This document shows, piece after piece, positions 50,800 to 61,692 of a stretch of 64,000 nucleotides of DNA; within the stretch, counting starts at the first letter, position 1; each line of letters opens with the position of its first letter. Position numbers and translations under genes: made by a program. This DNA comes from Enterobacter ludwigii (GTDB lineage Bacteria; Pseudomonadota; Gammaproteobacteria; Enterobacterales; Enterobacteriaceae). Below the pieces are notes generated by a model that saw only the letters and a program-made list of their open reading frames with translations, was not told the DNA's origin and searched no databases. Location: assembly GCF_001750725.1 (NCBI RefSeq), contig NZ_CP017279.1:62001-126000 (forward strand), in the 5' to 3' direction.

Positions 50800-51962
50800 G
50801 GCTGGATGGAGGCGGTGAGCACCTGGGCTTTATTGGCGCTCAGCTCAGCCACTAAGTTATTGATGCCATCGCTCATATTGACGAAACGCGTATTTGGAGA
50901 GCGGGTGACGACCACAAACGCGCCCACGTTGGACTGCGGGATCATCGCCATATAGGTGATGAATCCACCGCCGCCACCGGTTTTCTGAATAATGCCCGGT
51001 CGGCCATTTTTGGGTGCCATATAGACCCAGCCCATGCCCAGCGCGTCGGCTTTACCCGGTACGTCCATGCCGATCACGCGGTGCAACTGGCTACGCTGGT
51101 AAATCAGGGTCTGCATGCGATCGGCCTGGTGACTGCGCGCATAGAAATCTGATGAGAGGAACTGCTGCATCCAGCGCATCATGTCGCCTGGCGTTGAATA
51201 GACCCCGCCACTGCCGATGGCTGCCAGGGTGTTATTACACGGACTAGCGCCTTTCTCTGCCACCATCAGGCGTCGGCACTGATCCGGAGAAGGGGTAAAG
51301 GTGGTGTCCTTCATGCCGAGCGGGCGCGTTATCTGCTCTTCAAAGAGCTGCGGGTAAGGTTTGCCTGCTGCCGTCGAGAGCGCATCTGCCAGCAGGTCAA
51401 ACGCCAGGTTTGAGTAAGATGCCTGTGAACCCGGGGCCGATTTCAGCGTGGCGGTGCTCAGGTAGTTCCAGCGCTGTTCGCGCGTTGGCCAGACAAAAAC
51501 GTCACGGTGCGCCGCGCCGCCGGGTTGTTCGCGAGGCAGCGCGCTGGTATGGGTGGCAAGGTTTACCAGCGTGATGGGCGTGCCCTGATAGGTTGGAACG
51601 CGTGCGCCTGGCGGCGCATATTTGCTGAGCGGATCGTCGAGCTTGACCACGCCCTGATCGAGTAATTTCACCAGCATTTCGCTGGTCATCAGCTTGGTTA
51701 AGGACGCAATGCGGATCACGGAATCCAGCTGCGGGTGAACGTTATTTCCCGGTCGCGTTTCGCCAAAGCTGCGAAACACGCGCTGGTTGCCGTCGATGAC
51801 CACCATCGCCATCCCGGTCGCGCCACTGCCGTAATAGATAAGGTTCGCGTAGCGATCGGCAATATCTGAAGCCAAAACGGGGGCCGTCAGCGGCTGAGCT
51901 GCCTGGGCGGTGGAGAAGCTCACCGCACACAGCGCGGCAAAAGAGAGCAGACAACGTTTCAA
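50796..51962 (-). CDS. ampH: penicillin-binding protein AmpH
   Basis: A 388-residue class C beta-lactamase-fold DD-carboxypeptidase/endopeptidase acting on peptidoglycan. The SLTK, YSN (QASYSNLAFD) and KTG (IQKTGGGG) motifs are intact. The start is taken as TTG 51962 (KRCLLSFAALCAVSFSTAQA), because this gives a perfect signal peptide and the E. coli length; no ATG or GTG exists nearby in frame, and the long ATG frame from 52109 would bury the signal. A TTG start implies low translation. Confidence 0.9.
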   Translation of the reverse strand: MKRCLLSFAALCAVSFSTAQAAQPLTAPVLASDIADRYANLIYYGSGATGMAMVVIDGNQRVFRSFGETRPGNNVHPQLDSVIRIASLTKLMTSEMLVKLLDQGVVKLDDPLSKYAPPGARVPTYQGTPITLVNLATHTSALPREQPGGAAHRDVFVWPTREQRWNYLSTATLKSAPGSQASYSNLAFDLLADALSTAAGKPYPQLFEEQITRPLGMKDTTFTPSPDQCRRLMVAEKGASPCNNTLAAIGSGGVYSTPGDMMRWMQQFLSSDFYARSHQADRMQTLIYQRSQLHRVIGMDVPGKADALGMGWVYMAPKNGRPGIIQKTGGGGGFITYMAMIPQSNVGAFVVVTRSPNTRFVNMSDGINNLVAELSANKAQVLTASIQP

Positions 51963-52166
51963 CGAAAAGCATCCATGAATTGAATGAGAAAAGTAATGGG
52001 TATTTATACTACTAAACCGCACGGTGCAATGCCCCGAATTGCATAACGATAGCGAGAAAAACGTAACCATGGGTAAATAAGCATAATTTCCTGGCGACCA
52101 GTCTCCCATTTTGTGACATCGGCCGTATGATAGAGGCCAGTGTCACTCAATCTTGCGGAGAACGAT

Positions 52167-52700
52167 ATGTCAGTGAAGCGTGTAGTTATGGTTGTCGATA
52201 TGCAGCAAGGGGTGTTTGCAACGCCGCGTTACCAACGCGAAAAATGTGTTTCGCTTATCAATCAGCTCACGCAGGCCGCCGAACGGGTGATTTTTATTCA
52301 GCATACCGGTGAAGGCGGTCTGGAAGAGGGGAGCGAAGGGTTTGCGCTGCTGCCTGAACTCCATCAGCCCGCTGACGCGCTTTACGTCACCAAGACTGCC
52401 TGCGATGCATTTTATAACACCGCACTTGAAGCGGTGTTGCGCGAGCAAGGTATTCGCGAGTTTGTCATCTGCGGCTGTGCCACCGATTACTGTGTCGACG
52501 CGACCATCAAGAATGGGGTCAGCCGTGGCTATCACATTACCGTGGCGGAAGATGCCCATACCACGGCTAATCGTCCGGCAGCCGACGCGCCCATTCTGAT
52601 TAACCATTACAACGACGTCTGGCGTGACTTTATTGCGCCGGCCAATCCTCTCGCGGTGAAACGCACCGAAACAATTCTCGAAAACTGGAAAGCGAACTAA
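52167..52700 (+). CDS. isochorismatase-family cysteine hydrolase
   Basis: A 177-residue hydrolase with the isochorismatase-like triad: Asp in VVDMQQGV, Lys in VTKTACDAF and Cys in CGCATDYCVDAT. Such enzymes hydrolyse small amides or vinyl ethers; the catalytic Cys makes amide hydrolysis more likely than isochorismate. The start MSVKRVVMVVDMQQ is chosen because GGAGA precedes it. It is divergent from ampH; no such gene sits between ampH and sbmA in E. coli K-12. Confidence 0.85.
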   Translation: MSVKRVVMVVDMQQGVFATPRYQREKCVSLINQLTQAAERVIFIQHTGEGGLEEGSEGFALLPELHQPADALYVTKTACDAFYNTALEAVLREQGIREFVICGCATDYCVDATIKNGVSRGYHITVAEDAHTTANRPAADAPILINHYNDVWRDFIAPANPLAVKRTETILENWKAN

Positions 52701-52811
52701 TAATTAACCCTCGGGTCTGACCTTTTTGCCTGCGCCGTCTGGCTCAGGCGAGATTTTCGTGTGGTGATGTGTTGAGCACAGCAACAGCCATAACAACAAG
52801 AAGGATGCATT

Positions 52812-54032
52812 ATGTTTAAGTCTTTTTTCCCAAAGCCGGGGCCTTTTTTCCTGTCGGCATTTATTTGGGCACTGATCGCTGTCATTTTCTGGCAGGCTGG
52901 CGGCGGGGCGTGGCTGGCCCGCATTACGGGCGCAACGGGTGACGTCCCGATCAGCGCCGCTCGCTTCTGGTCGCTTAGCTATTTGCTGTTTTACGCCTAC
53001 TACATGGTATGCGTTGGCCTGTTTGCCCTGTTCTGGTTTGTCTATGCGCCGCACCGCTGGCAATACTGGTCGATTCTGGGAACCTCGCTGATTATCTTTG
53101 TGACCTGGTTCCTGGTGGAAGTGGGGGTGGCAGTAAACGCCTGGTATGCCCCGTTCTACGACCTTATCCAGACCGCGCTGAGTTCGCCGCATAAGGTAAC
53201 CATTAACCAGTTTTACCATGAGGTGGGCATTTTCCTCGGTATCGCGTTGATTGCGGTGGTGATCGGGGTGATGAACAACTTCTTCGTAAGCCACTACGTT
53301 TTCCGCTGGCGTACCGCGATGAACGAACACTATATGGCGCACTGGCAACACCTGCGTCATATCGAAGGTGCAGCACAGCGTGTGCAGGAAGACACCATGC
53401 GTTTTGCCTCCACCCTTGAAGACATGGGCGTCAGCTTTATCAACGCCATCATGACGCTGATTGCCTTCCTGCCGGTGCTGGTGACGCTCTCGGCTCACGT
53501 GCCGGATCTGCCTCTTGTCGGTCATCTGCCGTATGGGCTGGTGATTGCGGCGATTGTCTGGTCTCTGATGGGGACGGGGCTGCTGGCGGTGGTCGGGATT
53601 AAGCTGCCGGGTCTGGAGTTTAAAAATCAACGCGTGGAAGCGGCTTATCGTAAAGAGCTGGTCTACGGTGAAGATGATGCTAACCGCGCCTCGCCACCAA
53701 CCGTACGTGAGCTGTTTGGTGCCGTGCGTCGCAACTATTTCCGTCTCTACTTCCACTATATGTATTTCAATATTGCGCGCATTTTGTATCTGCAGGTCGA
53801 TAACGTTTTCGGTTTGTTCCTGCTGTTCCCGTCCATCGTTGCGGGTACGATTACGCTCGGTCTGATGACTCAGATAACAAACGTTTTTGGTCAGGTGCGT
53901 GGCTCATTCCAGTATCTGATCAGCTCCTGGACCACGCTGGTGGAACTGATGTCCATCTATAAACGTTTACGCAGCTTTGAGCGTGAGCTGGACGGCCAGG
54001 AACTGCAGGAAGTCACCAATACATTTAGCTAA
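52812..54032 (+). CDS. sbmA: peptide antibiotic transporter SbmA
   Basis: A 406-residue inner-membrane dimeric transporter, same length as E. coli SbmA, which imports microcins B17 and J25, bleomycin and proline-rich peptides by proton coupling. About seven helices are visible (e.g. [34 protein letters not shown]). It lacks an ATPase domain, as expected. yaiW follows after 14 bp. Confidence 0.95.
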   Translation: MFKSFFPKPGPFFLSAFIWALIAVIFWQAGGGAWLARITGATGDVPISAARFWSLSYLLFYAYYMVCVGLFALFWFVYAPHRWQYWSILGTSLIIFVTWFLVEVGVAVNAWYAPFYDLIQTALSSPHKVTINQFYHEVGIFLGIALIAVVIGVMNNFFVSHYVFRWRTAMNEHYMAHWQHLRHIEGAAQRVQEDTMRFASTLEDMGVSFINAIMTLIAFLPVLVTLSAHVPDLPLVGHLPYGLVIAAIVWSLMGTGLLAVVGIKLPGLEFKNQRVEAAYRKELVYGEDDANRASPPTVRELFGAVRRNYFRLYFHYMYFNIARILYLQVDNVFGLFLLFPSIVAGTITLGLMTQITNVFGQVRGSFQYLISSWTTLVELMSIYKRLRSFERELDGQELQEVTNTFS

Positions 54033-54046
54033 TACAGGGAGTTGCT

Positions 54047-55144
54047 ATGACCTTTGCCGTACCGCGTGCGTTACCGTTGTCCTTACTGGCCGCTCTGGTG
54101 CTGGTGGGGTGTGCCGAAAAAGGGGCTGCTCCGCTTAAAGAAGGGGAGAAGCCTGTTGATGTGGCAAGCGTTGTGCGGCAAAAAATGCCCGCCAGCGTGA
54201 AAGATCGCAATGCATGGGCGGATGCGCTGGCAAAAACCTTTGAAAGCCAGAAGATTGCCCCTACCGAGGAGAACATCTGCTCGGTACTGGCGGTGGCGCA
54301 GCAGGAATCAATGTACCAGTCAGACCCGGTCGTGCCGGGTCTGAACAAAATAGCCTGGAAAGAGATCGACCGCCGTGCGGAATCGATGCATATCCCGATA
54401 TTTCTCGTGCATACCGCGTTTAAAATCACCTCGCCAAATGGAAAAAGCTACAGCGAACGGCTGGACACGGTAAAAACCGAGAAACAGCTCAGCGCCATCT
54501 TTGATGATTTCATCAGCATGGTGCCGATGGGGCAGACACTGTTTGGCTCACTTAACCCGGTACACACCGGCGGGCCGATGCAGGTCAGCATTGCCTTTGC
54601 GGAAAAGCATACCGACGGCTACCCGTGGAAAATCGACGGTACGGTGCGTCAGGAGGTCTTCTCCCTGCGTGGCGGCCTGTGGTTCGGCACTTATCATCTG
54701 CTGAACTATCCGGCGAATTACAGTGAGCCGCTGTACCGCTTTGCGGACTTTAACGCGGGCTGGTATGCCAGTCGTAACGCGGCATTTCAGAATGCGGTCA
54801 GCCGCGCGAGCGGCGTGAAGCTGGCACTGGATGGCGATCTTATTGCCTATGGCAGCAGCGAGGCTGGCACCACGGAGCGGGCGGTGCGGAAATTATCGAA
54901 CAGGCTTGGCATGAGTGACAGCGACATTCGCCATCAGCTTGAGAAAGGCGATAGTCTGGCGTTTGAGAAAACCGATCTGTACAAGAAAGTCTTTACGCTT
55001 GCAGAACAGAAAAGTGGGAAAACATTACCGAGGGCAATCCTGCCGGGTATTCAGCTGGAAAGCCCGAAGATCACGCGTAACCTGACAACCGCCTGGTTCG
55101 CAAAACGCGTGGATGACCGCCGGGCTCGCTGTATGGGGCTTTAA
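54047..55144 (+). CDS. yaiW: outer-membrane lipoprotein YaiW
   Basis: A 365-residue lipoprotein with lipobox LVGC at Cys22 after a hydrophobic lead. In E. coli YaiW works with SbmA in uptake of proline-rich peptides. The operon arrangement sbmA-yaiW is conserved. It converges on yaiY with stops sharing TTAA. Confidence 0.92.
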   Translation: MTFAVPRALPLSLLAALVLVGCAEKGAAPLKEGEKPVDVASVVRQKMPASVKDRNAWADALAKTFESQKIAPTEENICSVLAVAQQESMYQSDPVVPGLNKIAWKEIDRRAESMHIPIFLVHTAFKITSPNGKSYSERLDTVKTEKQLSAIFDDFISMVPMGQTLFGSLNPVHTGGPMQVSIAFAEKHTDGYPWKIDGTVRQEVFSLRGGLWFGTYHLLNYPANYSEPLYRFADFNAGWYASRNAAFQNAVSRASGVKLALDGDLIAYGSSEAGTTERAVRKLSNRLGMSDSDIRHQLEKGDSLAFEKTDLYKKVFTLAEQKSGKTLPRAILPGIQLESPKITRNLTTAWFAKRVDDRRARCMGL

Positions 55145-55443
55145 AAGCGACGGCGAAAACGCAGTACTAATGCCACAACGCCTAAAATCATACACCCTGC
55201 GAGGAAAGGAATGAGGCCAAACAGGGTGCTTACGCCAAAACCAATTTCCACTCGCGGGCGTCCGTTATCCTGCACCTGCATCAGGTGTTCATAGACTCCT
55301 GGTGCATGAACCAGCATATTGAGTAGCTGCGAACCCGCCCAGAAACAGAACAAGACAAACAGGGCATAAGCGATATTACCCGCCGTGGAGGTTTTTGGTT
55401 GTTTACCGCCAAAAATCGGTTTCGACAATGTAAAGTCAGCCAT
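55141..55443 (-). CDS. yaiY: inner-membrane protein YaiY
   Basis: A 100-residue protein with two membrane helices (about 25-43 and 73-95), homologous to E. coli YaiY of unknown function. Start [13 protein letters not shown] follows GGGAGG; the longer frame begins 7 codons upstream without support. 248 bases to yaiZ contain AT-rich promoter-like sequence only. Confidence 0.88.
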   Translation of the reverse strand: MADFTLSKPIFGGKQPKTSTAGNIAYALFVLFCFWAGSQLLNMLVHAPGVYEHLMQVQDNGRPRVEIGFGVSTLFGLIPFLAGCMILGVVALVLRFRRRF

Positions 55444-55691
55444 CACGACCTCCCGATAAATCACTCTGTTTTATATGCGTCTTACAAGGTGAGTTTGACA
55501 GGTCATAGCATTTGTCAATATCAGAATCGTGTTAATTTACCCTAAGGAATTCTCCTGGATTGTCGAATTCTGCAGCGCATCACAATTTCTTAACTTAATT
55601 GAAACAACAGCGTGTTTCAGAATTTCCGCATCTGCCACAGACCTCGTCATAAATCTGTGAGAGGATATCTTTTTTTCCTGCCGGAGTTGTC

Positions 55692-55928
55692 ATGAAGCTC
55701 ACTTCCAAACTACGCCGTGACTGGCATTACTACGCCTTTGCTATCGGGCTGATCTTTATTCTTAACGGTGTCGTGGGGCTGTTGGGATTTGAAGCAAAAG
55801 GGTGGCAAACGTATGCCGTGGGTCTGGTGACCTGGGTTATCAGCTTCTGGCTGGCGGGGATGATTATCCGCCGTCGTCCTGAAGAGACGACAGCGGATGA
55901 GACGGAAACGGCGAAGAGTCCCGATTAA
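55692..55928 (+). CDS. yaiZ: inner-membrane protein YaiZ
   Basis: A 78-residue protein with two membrane helices, nearly the same as E. coli YaiZ in its core ([27 protein letters not shown]). Function unknown. The acidic C-terminal tail is longer than in E. coli. Its stop shares TTAA with ddlA. Confidence 0.88.
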   Translation: MKLTSKLRRDWHYYAFAIGLIFILNGVVGLLGFEAKGWQTYAVGLVTWVISFWLAGMIIRRRPEETTADETETAKSPD

Positions 55929-57025
55929 CCGTTTACGGAGCTTTTCAGGGCGCTGTCCGCAGCATGACGCTCCAGCGCCAGTTCAATCAGGCGGGTGATG
56001 AGTGCTGAGTAGCTTAGCCCGCTGGCCTGCCACAGCTTGGGATACATGCTGATGTTGGTGAAGCCCGGCAGGGTGTTGATTTCATTAATCACCACCTCGT
56101 TTTCAGGCGTCAGGAACACATCCACGCGCGCCATGCCGCTGCAGCCGAGCGTCTGATAAGCGTTAATCGCGATCGCGCGGATCTTATCGTTGATTGCCGG
56201 ATCGATATTTGCAGGCACGACAACCTGGGCGCCTTTATCATCAATGTATTTGGTGTCGTAAGAGTAGAAATCACTGTTTAACACCACTTCACCGCAGGTG
56301 CTTGCCTGTGGGAAATCGTTGCCCAGCACGGCGCACTCAATTTCGCGGCCTTTGATGCCCTGCTCAACCACCACTTTATGGTCAAACTCAAACGCCAGGC
56401 TGACCGCTTGCGTGAACTGCGCTTCGCTTGTCACCTTGCTGACCCCGACGGAAGAACCCTGGTTTGCGGGTTTCACAAACAGCGGCAGGCCCAGCTGACC
56501 GGAAATCTGAGCGAAGCTGTGTTGGTCACGGTTGGCGCGGGTGAGGGTGACAAACGGCGTAATATTCAGCCCCGCATCACGCAGCAGGCGCTTGGTGACG
56601 TCTTTATCCATGCAGGCAGCGGAACCCAGCACATCAGAACCGACAAACGGCAGGTTGGCCATGCGCAGCATCCCCTGCAGCGAACCATCTTCGCCAAGGG
56701 TGCCATGAACGATAGGGAAGACCACGTCAATCTGGGCAAGAGACTGCGCATTACCGGCGTCGATGAGTTGCCCTTGCACCACGCCGGGTACGGTCGCGAC
56801 GCTGATTGCAGAAGGATTGAGGGCGATATGCGCCGGATCGTCAGCATTTAACAGATACTGGCTGGCATCGTTGACATGCCATTGCCCCTGTTTATCTATG
56901 CCCAGCAGCACCACGTCGAAACGGCTTTTATCGATTGCATCGACGATATTTTTGGCCGATTGCAATGAAACCTCGTGCTCCGCTGATTTTCCCCCAAAGA
57001 CAATACCTACGCGCTGCTTTGCCAT
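55925..57025 (-). CDS. ddlA: D-alanine:D-alanine ligase DdlA
   Basis: A 366-residue ATP-grasp enzyme making D-Ala-D-Ala for peptidoglycan. Visible motifs are [37 protein letters not shown] and [12 protein letters not shown]. The start [12 protein letters not shown] at 57025 fits the family; the 14 earlier codons do not. Confidence 0.96.
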   Translation of the reverse strand: MAKQRVGIVFGGKSAEHEVSLQSAKNIVDAIDKSRFDVVLLGIDKQGQWHVNDASQYLLNADDPAHIALNPSAISVATVPGVVQGQLIDAGNAQSLAQIDVVFPIVHGTLGEDGSLQGMLRMANLPFVGSDVLGSAACMDKDVTKRLLRDAGLNITPFVTLTRANRDQHSFAQISGQLGLPLFVKPANQGSSVGVSKVTSEAQFTQAVSLAFEFDHKVVVEQGIKGREIECAVLGNDFPQASTCGEVVLNSDFYSYDTKYIDDKGAQVVVPANIDPAINDKIRAIAINAYQTLGCSGMARVDVFLTPENEVVINEINTLPGFTNISMYPKLWQASGLSYSALITRLIELALERHAADSALKSSVNG

Positions 57026-57128
57026 CTCACTCTCTTCCAGTCTGACGAAAAACCAATAACATACCACGATGCCCAGCGGGTTTCGCGGCCTTCTGCCATA
57101 ATGTTTTGGGGAATGTTAAGGGTGGAGC

Positions 57129-57812
57129 GTGAAAGGAAAAACTCTGCTGACCGTTTTCATTATTGCGGCTGTCGCAACGGTGGGGTATCGCTGGTTGCCG
57201 TCTTACTACAACCCTTTCACGCCGCTACATCTCGACGACCCGCCAGGCCGCATTACCCAGTATAAGCTTCGGAACTTAACGCCCCAGGCGTGCACGAGCC
57301 TGTTATCGCAGGCCAATCAACGCGCGCTTATCCGCACACAACCGGTCGCAGACAGCGGTGGGGAGTGTCCACTCCGTAACGTCGTCCGGGTACGTAACTT
57401 CGGTCCGGTCAGCCTGAACAGCAGTTTCCTTGCGAGCTGCCCGCTGGCGCTCAGTTCTGCCTTGTTTATCAGCCAGCAGGCCCGGCCACTCACCAGAAGC
57501 TATACGGGAAGTGAGCTGACGCGTATTGAGCATCTCGGCAGCTTTGCCTGCCGCAACATTTACCATCGCCCCGACGCGCGACGCAGTGAACATGCTACGG
57601 CAGAGGCGCTGGATATCACGGCGTTTGGGCTGGCAAACGGTGAGAAGGTCACGGTACAAAACGGCTGGAAGGCGACAAAAACGCAGCCATGGCTGAAAGG
57701 CATGCTGGCGGCGAGCTGCAGCTATTACGGTAACAGCCTGGGGCCAGAGTATAACGCCGCCCATGCCAGCCACTTTCACCTGGGGATGCGCGGTTTCGGT
57801 CTCTGCCGCTGA
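57129..57812 (+). CDS. extensin-like peptidase-fold protein
   Basis: A 227-residue protein with an N-terminal membrane anchor/signal (about 4-20) and an extensin-like C-terminal domain (family PF06904 by recall). SEHATAEALDI and the HASHFHLGM block give the His/Asp/His zinc pattern of LAS-type murein peptidases, and Cys pairs suggest a disulfide-rich periplasmic fold. GTG start after GGTGGAG. A peptidoglycan-cleaving role is inference. In E. coli K-12 ddlA is followed directly by iraP, so this is an insertion. Confidence 0.78.
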   Translation: MKGKTLLTVFIIAAVATVGYRWLPSYYNPFTPLHLDDPPGRITQYKLRNLTPQACTSLLSQANQRALIRTQPVADSGGECPLRNVVRVRNFGPVSLNSSFLASCPLALSSALFISQQARPLTRSYTGSELTRIEHLGSFACRNIYHRPDARRSEHATAEALDITAFGLANGEKVTVQNGWKATKTQPWLKGMLAASCSYYGNSLGPEYNAAHASHFHLGMRGFGLCR

Positions 57813-57963
57813 AGCATAATATTCCGTCATAAAATGGATGATTTGTGACTTATTTCACAAATATGATGACTGGGAAGATAAAACACCAAAGTCGGCAAGT
57901 GCGCATCTCTGGTGCGACGTCATAACGCGTAACTTGCTAATCTGTCGGCGAATTCGCCTAAAA

Positions 57964-59196
57964 ATGAAGACTATTTCTTTTATGGAATCCTGGAAAGTTA
58001 ATCTCATCTCGGTCTGGTTCGGGTGCTTCTTTACCGGGCTGGCCATCAGCCAGATATTGCCCTTCCTGCCGCTGTACGTGTCGCAGCTGGGAGTCACCTC
58101 CCATGAAGCGCTCTCCATGTGGTCAGGTCTGACGTTCAGCGTCACGTTTCTGGTCTCTGCCATTGTCTCGCCGATGTGGGGCAGTCTGGCCGACCGCAAA
58201 GGGCGCAAGCTGATGCTGCTGCGCGCATCGCTGGGGATGGCGATAGCCATTCTGCTGCAGGCCTTTGCCACTAACGTATGGCAGCTCTTTTTCCTGCGAG
58301 CGGTGATGGGGCTGACGTCCGGGTATATTCCGAATGCCATGGCGCTGGTGGCCTCGCAGGTGCCCCGTGAACGCAGCGGCTGGGCGCTGAGTACGCTCTC
58401 TACTGCTCAGATAAGCGGGGTCATTGGCGGCCCGCTGCTAGGGGGCTTCCTCGCCGATCATGTGGGGCTGCGCGCGGTGTTTATCATTACGGCCATCCTG
58501 CTGGTGGTCAGTTTTCTGGTCACGCTCTTCCTCATTAAAGAGGGAGGACGCCCCGTCATCAGCAAAGCTGAACGCCTGAGCGGCAAGGCCGTTTTCGCCT
58601 CGCTGCCCTATCCGGGCCTGATGATCAGCCTGTTTGTGACCACCATGGTGATCCAGCTTTGCAACGGTTCGGTCGGCCCGATTCTGGCGCTGTTTATTAA
58701 GTCGATGGAGCCAGACAGCAATAATATTGCTTTCCTCAGCGGGATGATTGCCGCCGTCCCGGGCGTATCAGCCCTCATTTCGGCGCCACGCCTTGGAAAA
58801 CTGGGCGACAGGATCGGCACGGCGCGTATCCTGATGGCCACGCTGATTTTTGCGGTGGTGCTCTTTTTCGCAATGTCGTTTGTCACTTCTCCGTTTCAGC
58901 TTGGCGTGCTGCGGTTTCTGCTGGGCTTTGCCGATGGTGCGATGTTACCCGCGGTGCAAACATTGCTGGTGAAATATTCCAGTGACCAGGTAACGGGCCG
59001 TATTTTTGGCTATAACCAGTCGTTTATGTATTTAGGTAACGTTGCCGGTCCGCTTATGGGAGCCGCTGTTTCGGCAATGGCCGGTTTCCGTTGGGTATTT
59101 GCTGCTACCGCTATTGTAGTGCTGATAAATATTATTCAACTGGCTATTGCACTGCGTCGTCGCAGACAAATGGCGGAGGCGAAGTCGGCGCGATAA
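57964..59196 (+). CDS. MFS multidrug exporter, MdtG-like
   Basis: A 410-residue major-facilitator protein with 12 helices, closely similar in blocks to E. coli MdtG ([59 protein letters not shown]). Start ATG 57964 is preferred to the 57838 start, whose extra 42 residues are not membrane-like; ATG 57982 is also possible. It is probably a paralogue of MdtG, which lies elsewhere in E. coli. Drug specificity unknown. Confidence 0.85.
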   Translation: MKTISFMESWKVNLISVWFGCFFTGLAISQILPFLPLYVSQLGVTSHEALSMWSGLTFSVTFLVSAIVSPMWGSLADRKGRKLMLLRASLGMAIAILLQAFATNVWQLFFLRAVMGLTSGYIPNAMALVASQVPRERSGWALSTLSTAQISGVIGGPLLGGFLADHVGLRAVFIITAILLVVSFLVTLFLIKEGGRPVISKAERLSGKAVFASLPYPGLMISLFVTTMVIQLCNGSVGPILALFIKSMEPDSNNIAFLSGMIAAVPGVSALISAPRLGKLGDRIGTARILMATLIFAVVLFFAMSFVTSPFQLGVLRFLLGFADGAMLPAVQTLLVKYSSDQVTGRIFGYNQSFMYLGNVAGPLMGAAVSAMAGFRWVFAATAIVVLINIIQLAIALRRRRQMAEAKSAR

Positions 59197-59229
59197 CCGT
59201 TTCGTAGATGTATTATATATTCTTATGGT

Positions 59230-59265
59230 CGCCGCATTTTTATATAACTAAATGCGGCGTTTTTT
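59230..59265 (+). terminator. terminator of the MdtG-like gene
   Basis: CGCCGCATTT / AAATGCGGCG with a 10-base loop, followed by T-run. Confidence 0.9.
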
Positions 59266-59405
59266 ATAGAAAAACGTTTCGCTGAAAGCCGCGAGGAATC
59301 TATTTTTCCTGCCGCATCACTTTTGCATAACATAATAAATTTCTTCTCTTTGCATAATGGATTCAGAATGCTAAGTTCAGACAAAACGGATAAGGAAATA
59401 GCACC

Positions 59406-59666
59406 ATGAAAAATCTCATTGCTGAGTTGTTGGTCAAGCTTGCACAAAAGGAAGAAGAGTCAAAAGAGTTGGTCGCCCAGGTTGAAGCGCTGGAAATTGT
59501 GGTCACCGCGCTGCTGCGACAAATGGCGAAAAACGAACAACAGACGTTGATTGAGAACGTTGAAGGCGCGCTGGAAAGCGTCAGACCCGATTCCCAGGTG
59601 CCGGTTGAGGATGCTGAAATGCTCCGCCAGTACGTAAAAAAGCTGTTAAGGCATCCTCGCAACTAA
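59406..59666 (+). CDS. iraP: anti-adaptor IraP
   Basis: An 86-residue coiled-coil protein, same length as E. coli IraP. It binds the adaptor RssB and stabilises sigma-S during phosphate starvation. The heptad-rich N-terminal helix ([24 protein letters not shown]) is intact. It precedes phoA by 99 bp. Confidence 0.93.
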   Translation: MKNLIAELLVKLAQKEEESKELVAQVEALEIVVTALLRQMAKNEQQTLIENVEGALESVRPDSQVPVEDAEMLRQYVKKLLRHPRN

Positions 59667-59687
59667 ACCATCACGGAACCTGACGGC

Positions 59688-59705
59688 GTGTCATAGAATT
59701 GTCAT
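59688..59705 (+). promoter_or_regulatory. PHO box of phoA
   Basis: GTGTCAT-AGAA-TTGTCAT, two half-sites with 6/7 matches each and the correct 11-base phasing, 60 bases before the phoA start. It closely resembles the E. coli phoA PHO box. Confidence 0.88.
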
Positions 59706-59765
59706 GCAGGATGCCTATAGTCGCTCTGTTTTATTTTTTATGTATTTGTACATGGAGAAAATAAA

Positions 59766-61181
59766 TTGAAACAGAGCGCACTTTTCATCGCATTACTTCC
59801 CCTGTTAATGTCACCCGCTATTTATGCCGACACTCACAATACCAGCGTGCTGGATAATCGTGCGGCCAAAGGGGATATCACCCAGCCTGGCGGCGCGCGC
59901 CGGTTGACTGAAGATCAAACCGCCGCCATTCGCGCTTCGCTGAATGAGAAACCCGCTAAAAACATTATTCTGCTGATTGGCGACGGGATGGGCGATTCCG
60001 AAATAACGGCAGCACGAAATTATGCCGAAGGCGCGGGCGGATTTTTTAAAGGTATCGACGCACTGCCTCTCACCGGACAATATACCCATTACGCGCTGGA
60101 TAAAAAAACCGGTAAACCCGATTACGTGACGGATTCTGCTGCCTCTGCCACGGCGTGGTCCACGGGTGTGAAAACCTATAATGGTGCGCTGGGTGTGGAT
60201 ATTCACGAAAAAGATCACCAGACCATTCTGGAGATGGCTAAAGCGGCGGGACTGGCTACCGGCAACGTCTCTACGGCTGAACTTCAGGATGCAACGCCAG
60301 CGGCGCTGGTGGCTCATGTCACCTCGCGTAAATGCTACGGCCCGTCGGTGACCAGCGAAAAATGCCCGACTAACGCGCTGGAAAAGGGCGGCAAAGGCTC
60401 GATTACGGAACAACTGTTGAACGCACGTCCTGACGTGACGCTGGGCGGCGGGGCGAAAACCTTCGCGGAAACCGCAACGGCGGGCGAATGGCAGGGCAAA
60501 ACGCTGCGTGAGCAGGCGCAGGCTCGCGGCTATCAGCTGGTGAGCGATGCATCTTCTCTGGCGGCGATTACTGAAGCAAGCCAGGATAAACCGCTGCTGG
60601 GTCTTTTCTCTGATGGCAATATGCCGGTGCGCTGGGAAGGGCCAAAAGCGTCCTACCACGGCAACATTGATAAGCCTGCCGTAACCTGTACGCCAAACCC
60701 AAAACGTACCGACAGCATCCCGACGCTGGCGGCGATGACCGATAAAGCGATCTCACTGCTGAGCAAGAGTGAAAAGGGCTTCTTCCTGCAGGTGGAAGGC
60801 GCGTCTATCGATAAACAGGATCATGCGGCTAACCCGTGCGGTCAGATTGGCGAGACGGTCGATCTGGACGAAGCAGTGCAGAAGGCGCTTGAGTTCGCGA
60901 AGAAAGACGGCAATACCCTGGTGGTCGTTACCGCAGACCATGCGCACGCCAGCCAGATCATCCCAGCGGATACCAAAGCACCGGGCCTGACGCAGGCGCT
61001 GAACACCAAAGATGGCGCGGTGATGGTGTTGAGCTATGGCAACTCTGAAGAAGAGTCCATGGAGCATACCGGAACCCAGCTGCGCATCGCAGCATACGGT
61101 CCGCATGCGGCAAACGTGGTAGGGCTGACCGATCAAACAGATCTGTTCTACACCATGAAAGCGGCTTTGGGGCTGAAATAA
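59766..61181 (+). CDS. phoA: alkaline phosphatase PhoA
   Basis: A 471-residue periplasmic zinc/magnesium enzyme releasing phosphate from esters. Signal peptide about 1-21 (ending IYA). The catalytic Ser124 (precursor numbering) lies in [13 protein letters not shown]; metal ligands are in GDGMGDSE and TADHAHASQ. The start is TTG at 59766, after GGAG at 8 bases; E. coli uses GTG. A PHO box controls it. Confidence 0.97.
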   Translation: MKQSALFIALLPLLMSPAIYADTHNTSVLDNRAAKGDITQPGGARRLTEDQTAAIRASLNEKPAKNIILLIGDGMGDSEITAARNYAEGAGGFFKGIDALPLTGQYTHYALDKKTGKPDYVTDSAASATAWSTGVKTYNGALGVDIHEKDHQTILEMAKAAGLATGNVSTAELQDATPAALVAHVTSRKCYGPSVTSEKCPTNALEKGGKGSITEQLLNARPDVTLGGGAKTFAETATAGEWQGKTLREQAQARGYQLVSDASSLAAITEASQDKPLLGLFSDGNMPVRWEGPKASYHGNIDKPAVTCTPNPKRTDSIPTLAAMTDKAISLLSKSEKGFFLQVEGASIDKQDHAANPCGQIGETVDLDEAVQKALEFAKKDGNTLVVVTADHAHASQIIPADTKAPGLTQALNTKDGAVMVLSYGNSEEESMEHTGTQLRIAAYGPHAANVVGLTDQTDLFYTMKAALGLK

Positions 61182-61187
61182 TAAAAG

Positions 61188-61222
61188 CCCGGCGGAAATT
61201 ACATCTGCCGGGTGGTTTTTTT
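61188..61222 (+). terminator. terminator/attenuator between phoA and psiF
   Basis: CCCGGC...GCCGGG stem with adjacent pairs GA/TC and a T-run at 61216-61222. psiF is co-expressed with phoA in E. coli, so this may be partial. Confidence 0.75.
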
Positions 61223-61270
61223 CCTGTCACGAACCAGACTTACAGTGAATGTTCACAAAAGGATGGTGCA

Positions 61271-61591
61271 ATGAAAACAACATTACTGGTTACTCTGCTC
61301 TCGGGTCTGTTCCTGATCTCATCGGCGAACGCGGAAGAGAAAACATTAACGCCGCAGCAGCAACGCATGACCACCTGTAATCAACAGGCGACTGCGCAGA
61401 GCCTGAAGGGCGATGCCCGTAAGACCTACATGAGCGGTTGCCTCAAAAACGGTGCCGCAAAACCGGGTGAGAAAAGCCTGACGCCGCAGCAGCAAAAAAT
61501 GCGCGAGTGTAATGCGAAAGCAACCGAACAGTCCCTCAAAGGCGACGATCGCAGCAAGTTCATGAGTGCCTGTCTGAAGAAAAACGTGTAG
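61271..61591 (+). CDS. psiF: phosphate-starvation-inducible protein PsiF
   Basis: A 106-residue secreted protein: signal peptide about 1-21, then two copies of the roughly 35-residue PsiF repeat, each with LTPQQQ, a CN and a C-terminal Cys (TCNQQAT and ECNAKAT; GCLKN and ACLKK). Function unknown; it is Pho-regulated with phoA. Confidence 0.93.
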   Translation: MKTTLLVTLLSGLFLISSANAEEKTLTPQQQRMTTCNQQATAQSLKGDARKTYMSGCLKNGAAKPGEKSLTPQQQKMRECNAKATEQSLKGDDRSKFMSACLKKNV

Positions 61592-61597
61592 TCCTAT

Positions 61598-61625
61598 CGG
61601 GTGAGTGGCCCCGGCGGCTCACCCG
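61598..61625. promoter_or_regulatory. inverted pair of CsgD-like boxes upstream of adrA
   Basis: CGGGTGAGTGG on the plus strand and its mirror CGGGTGAGCCG on the minus strand each nearly fit the CsgD consensus CGGGKGAGNKA as I recall it. The two make an 8-bp dyad that could also be psiF's terminator. The -10-like TATAAT at 61658-61663 lies about 33 bases beyond. Confidence 0.5.
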
Positions 61626-61692
61626 AAATTTCATACTTTCCCCGTAAGCCCCCTCTCTATAATTTGGGAAATATTTCAGAATATTCCCAAAA

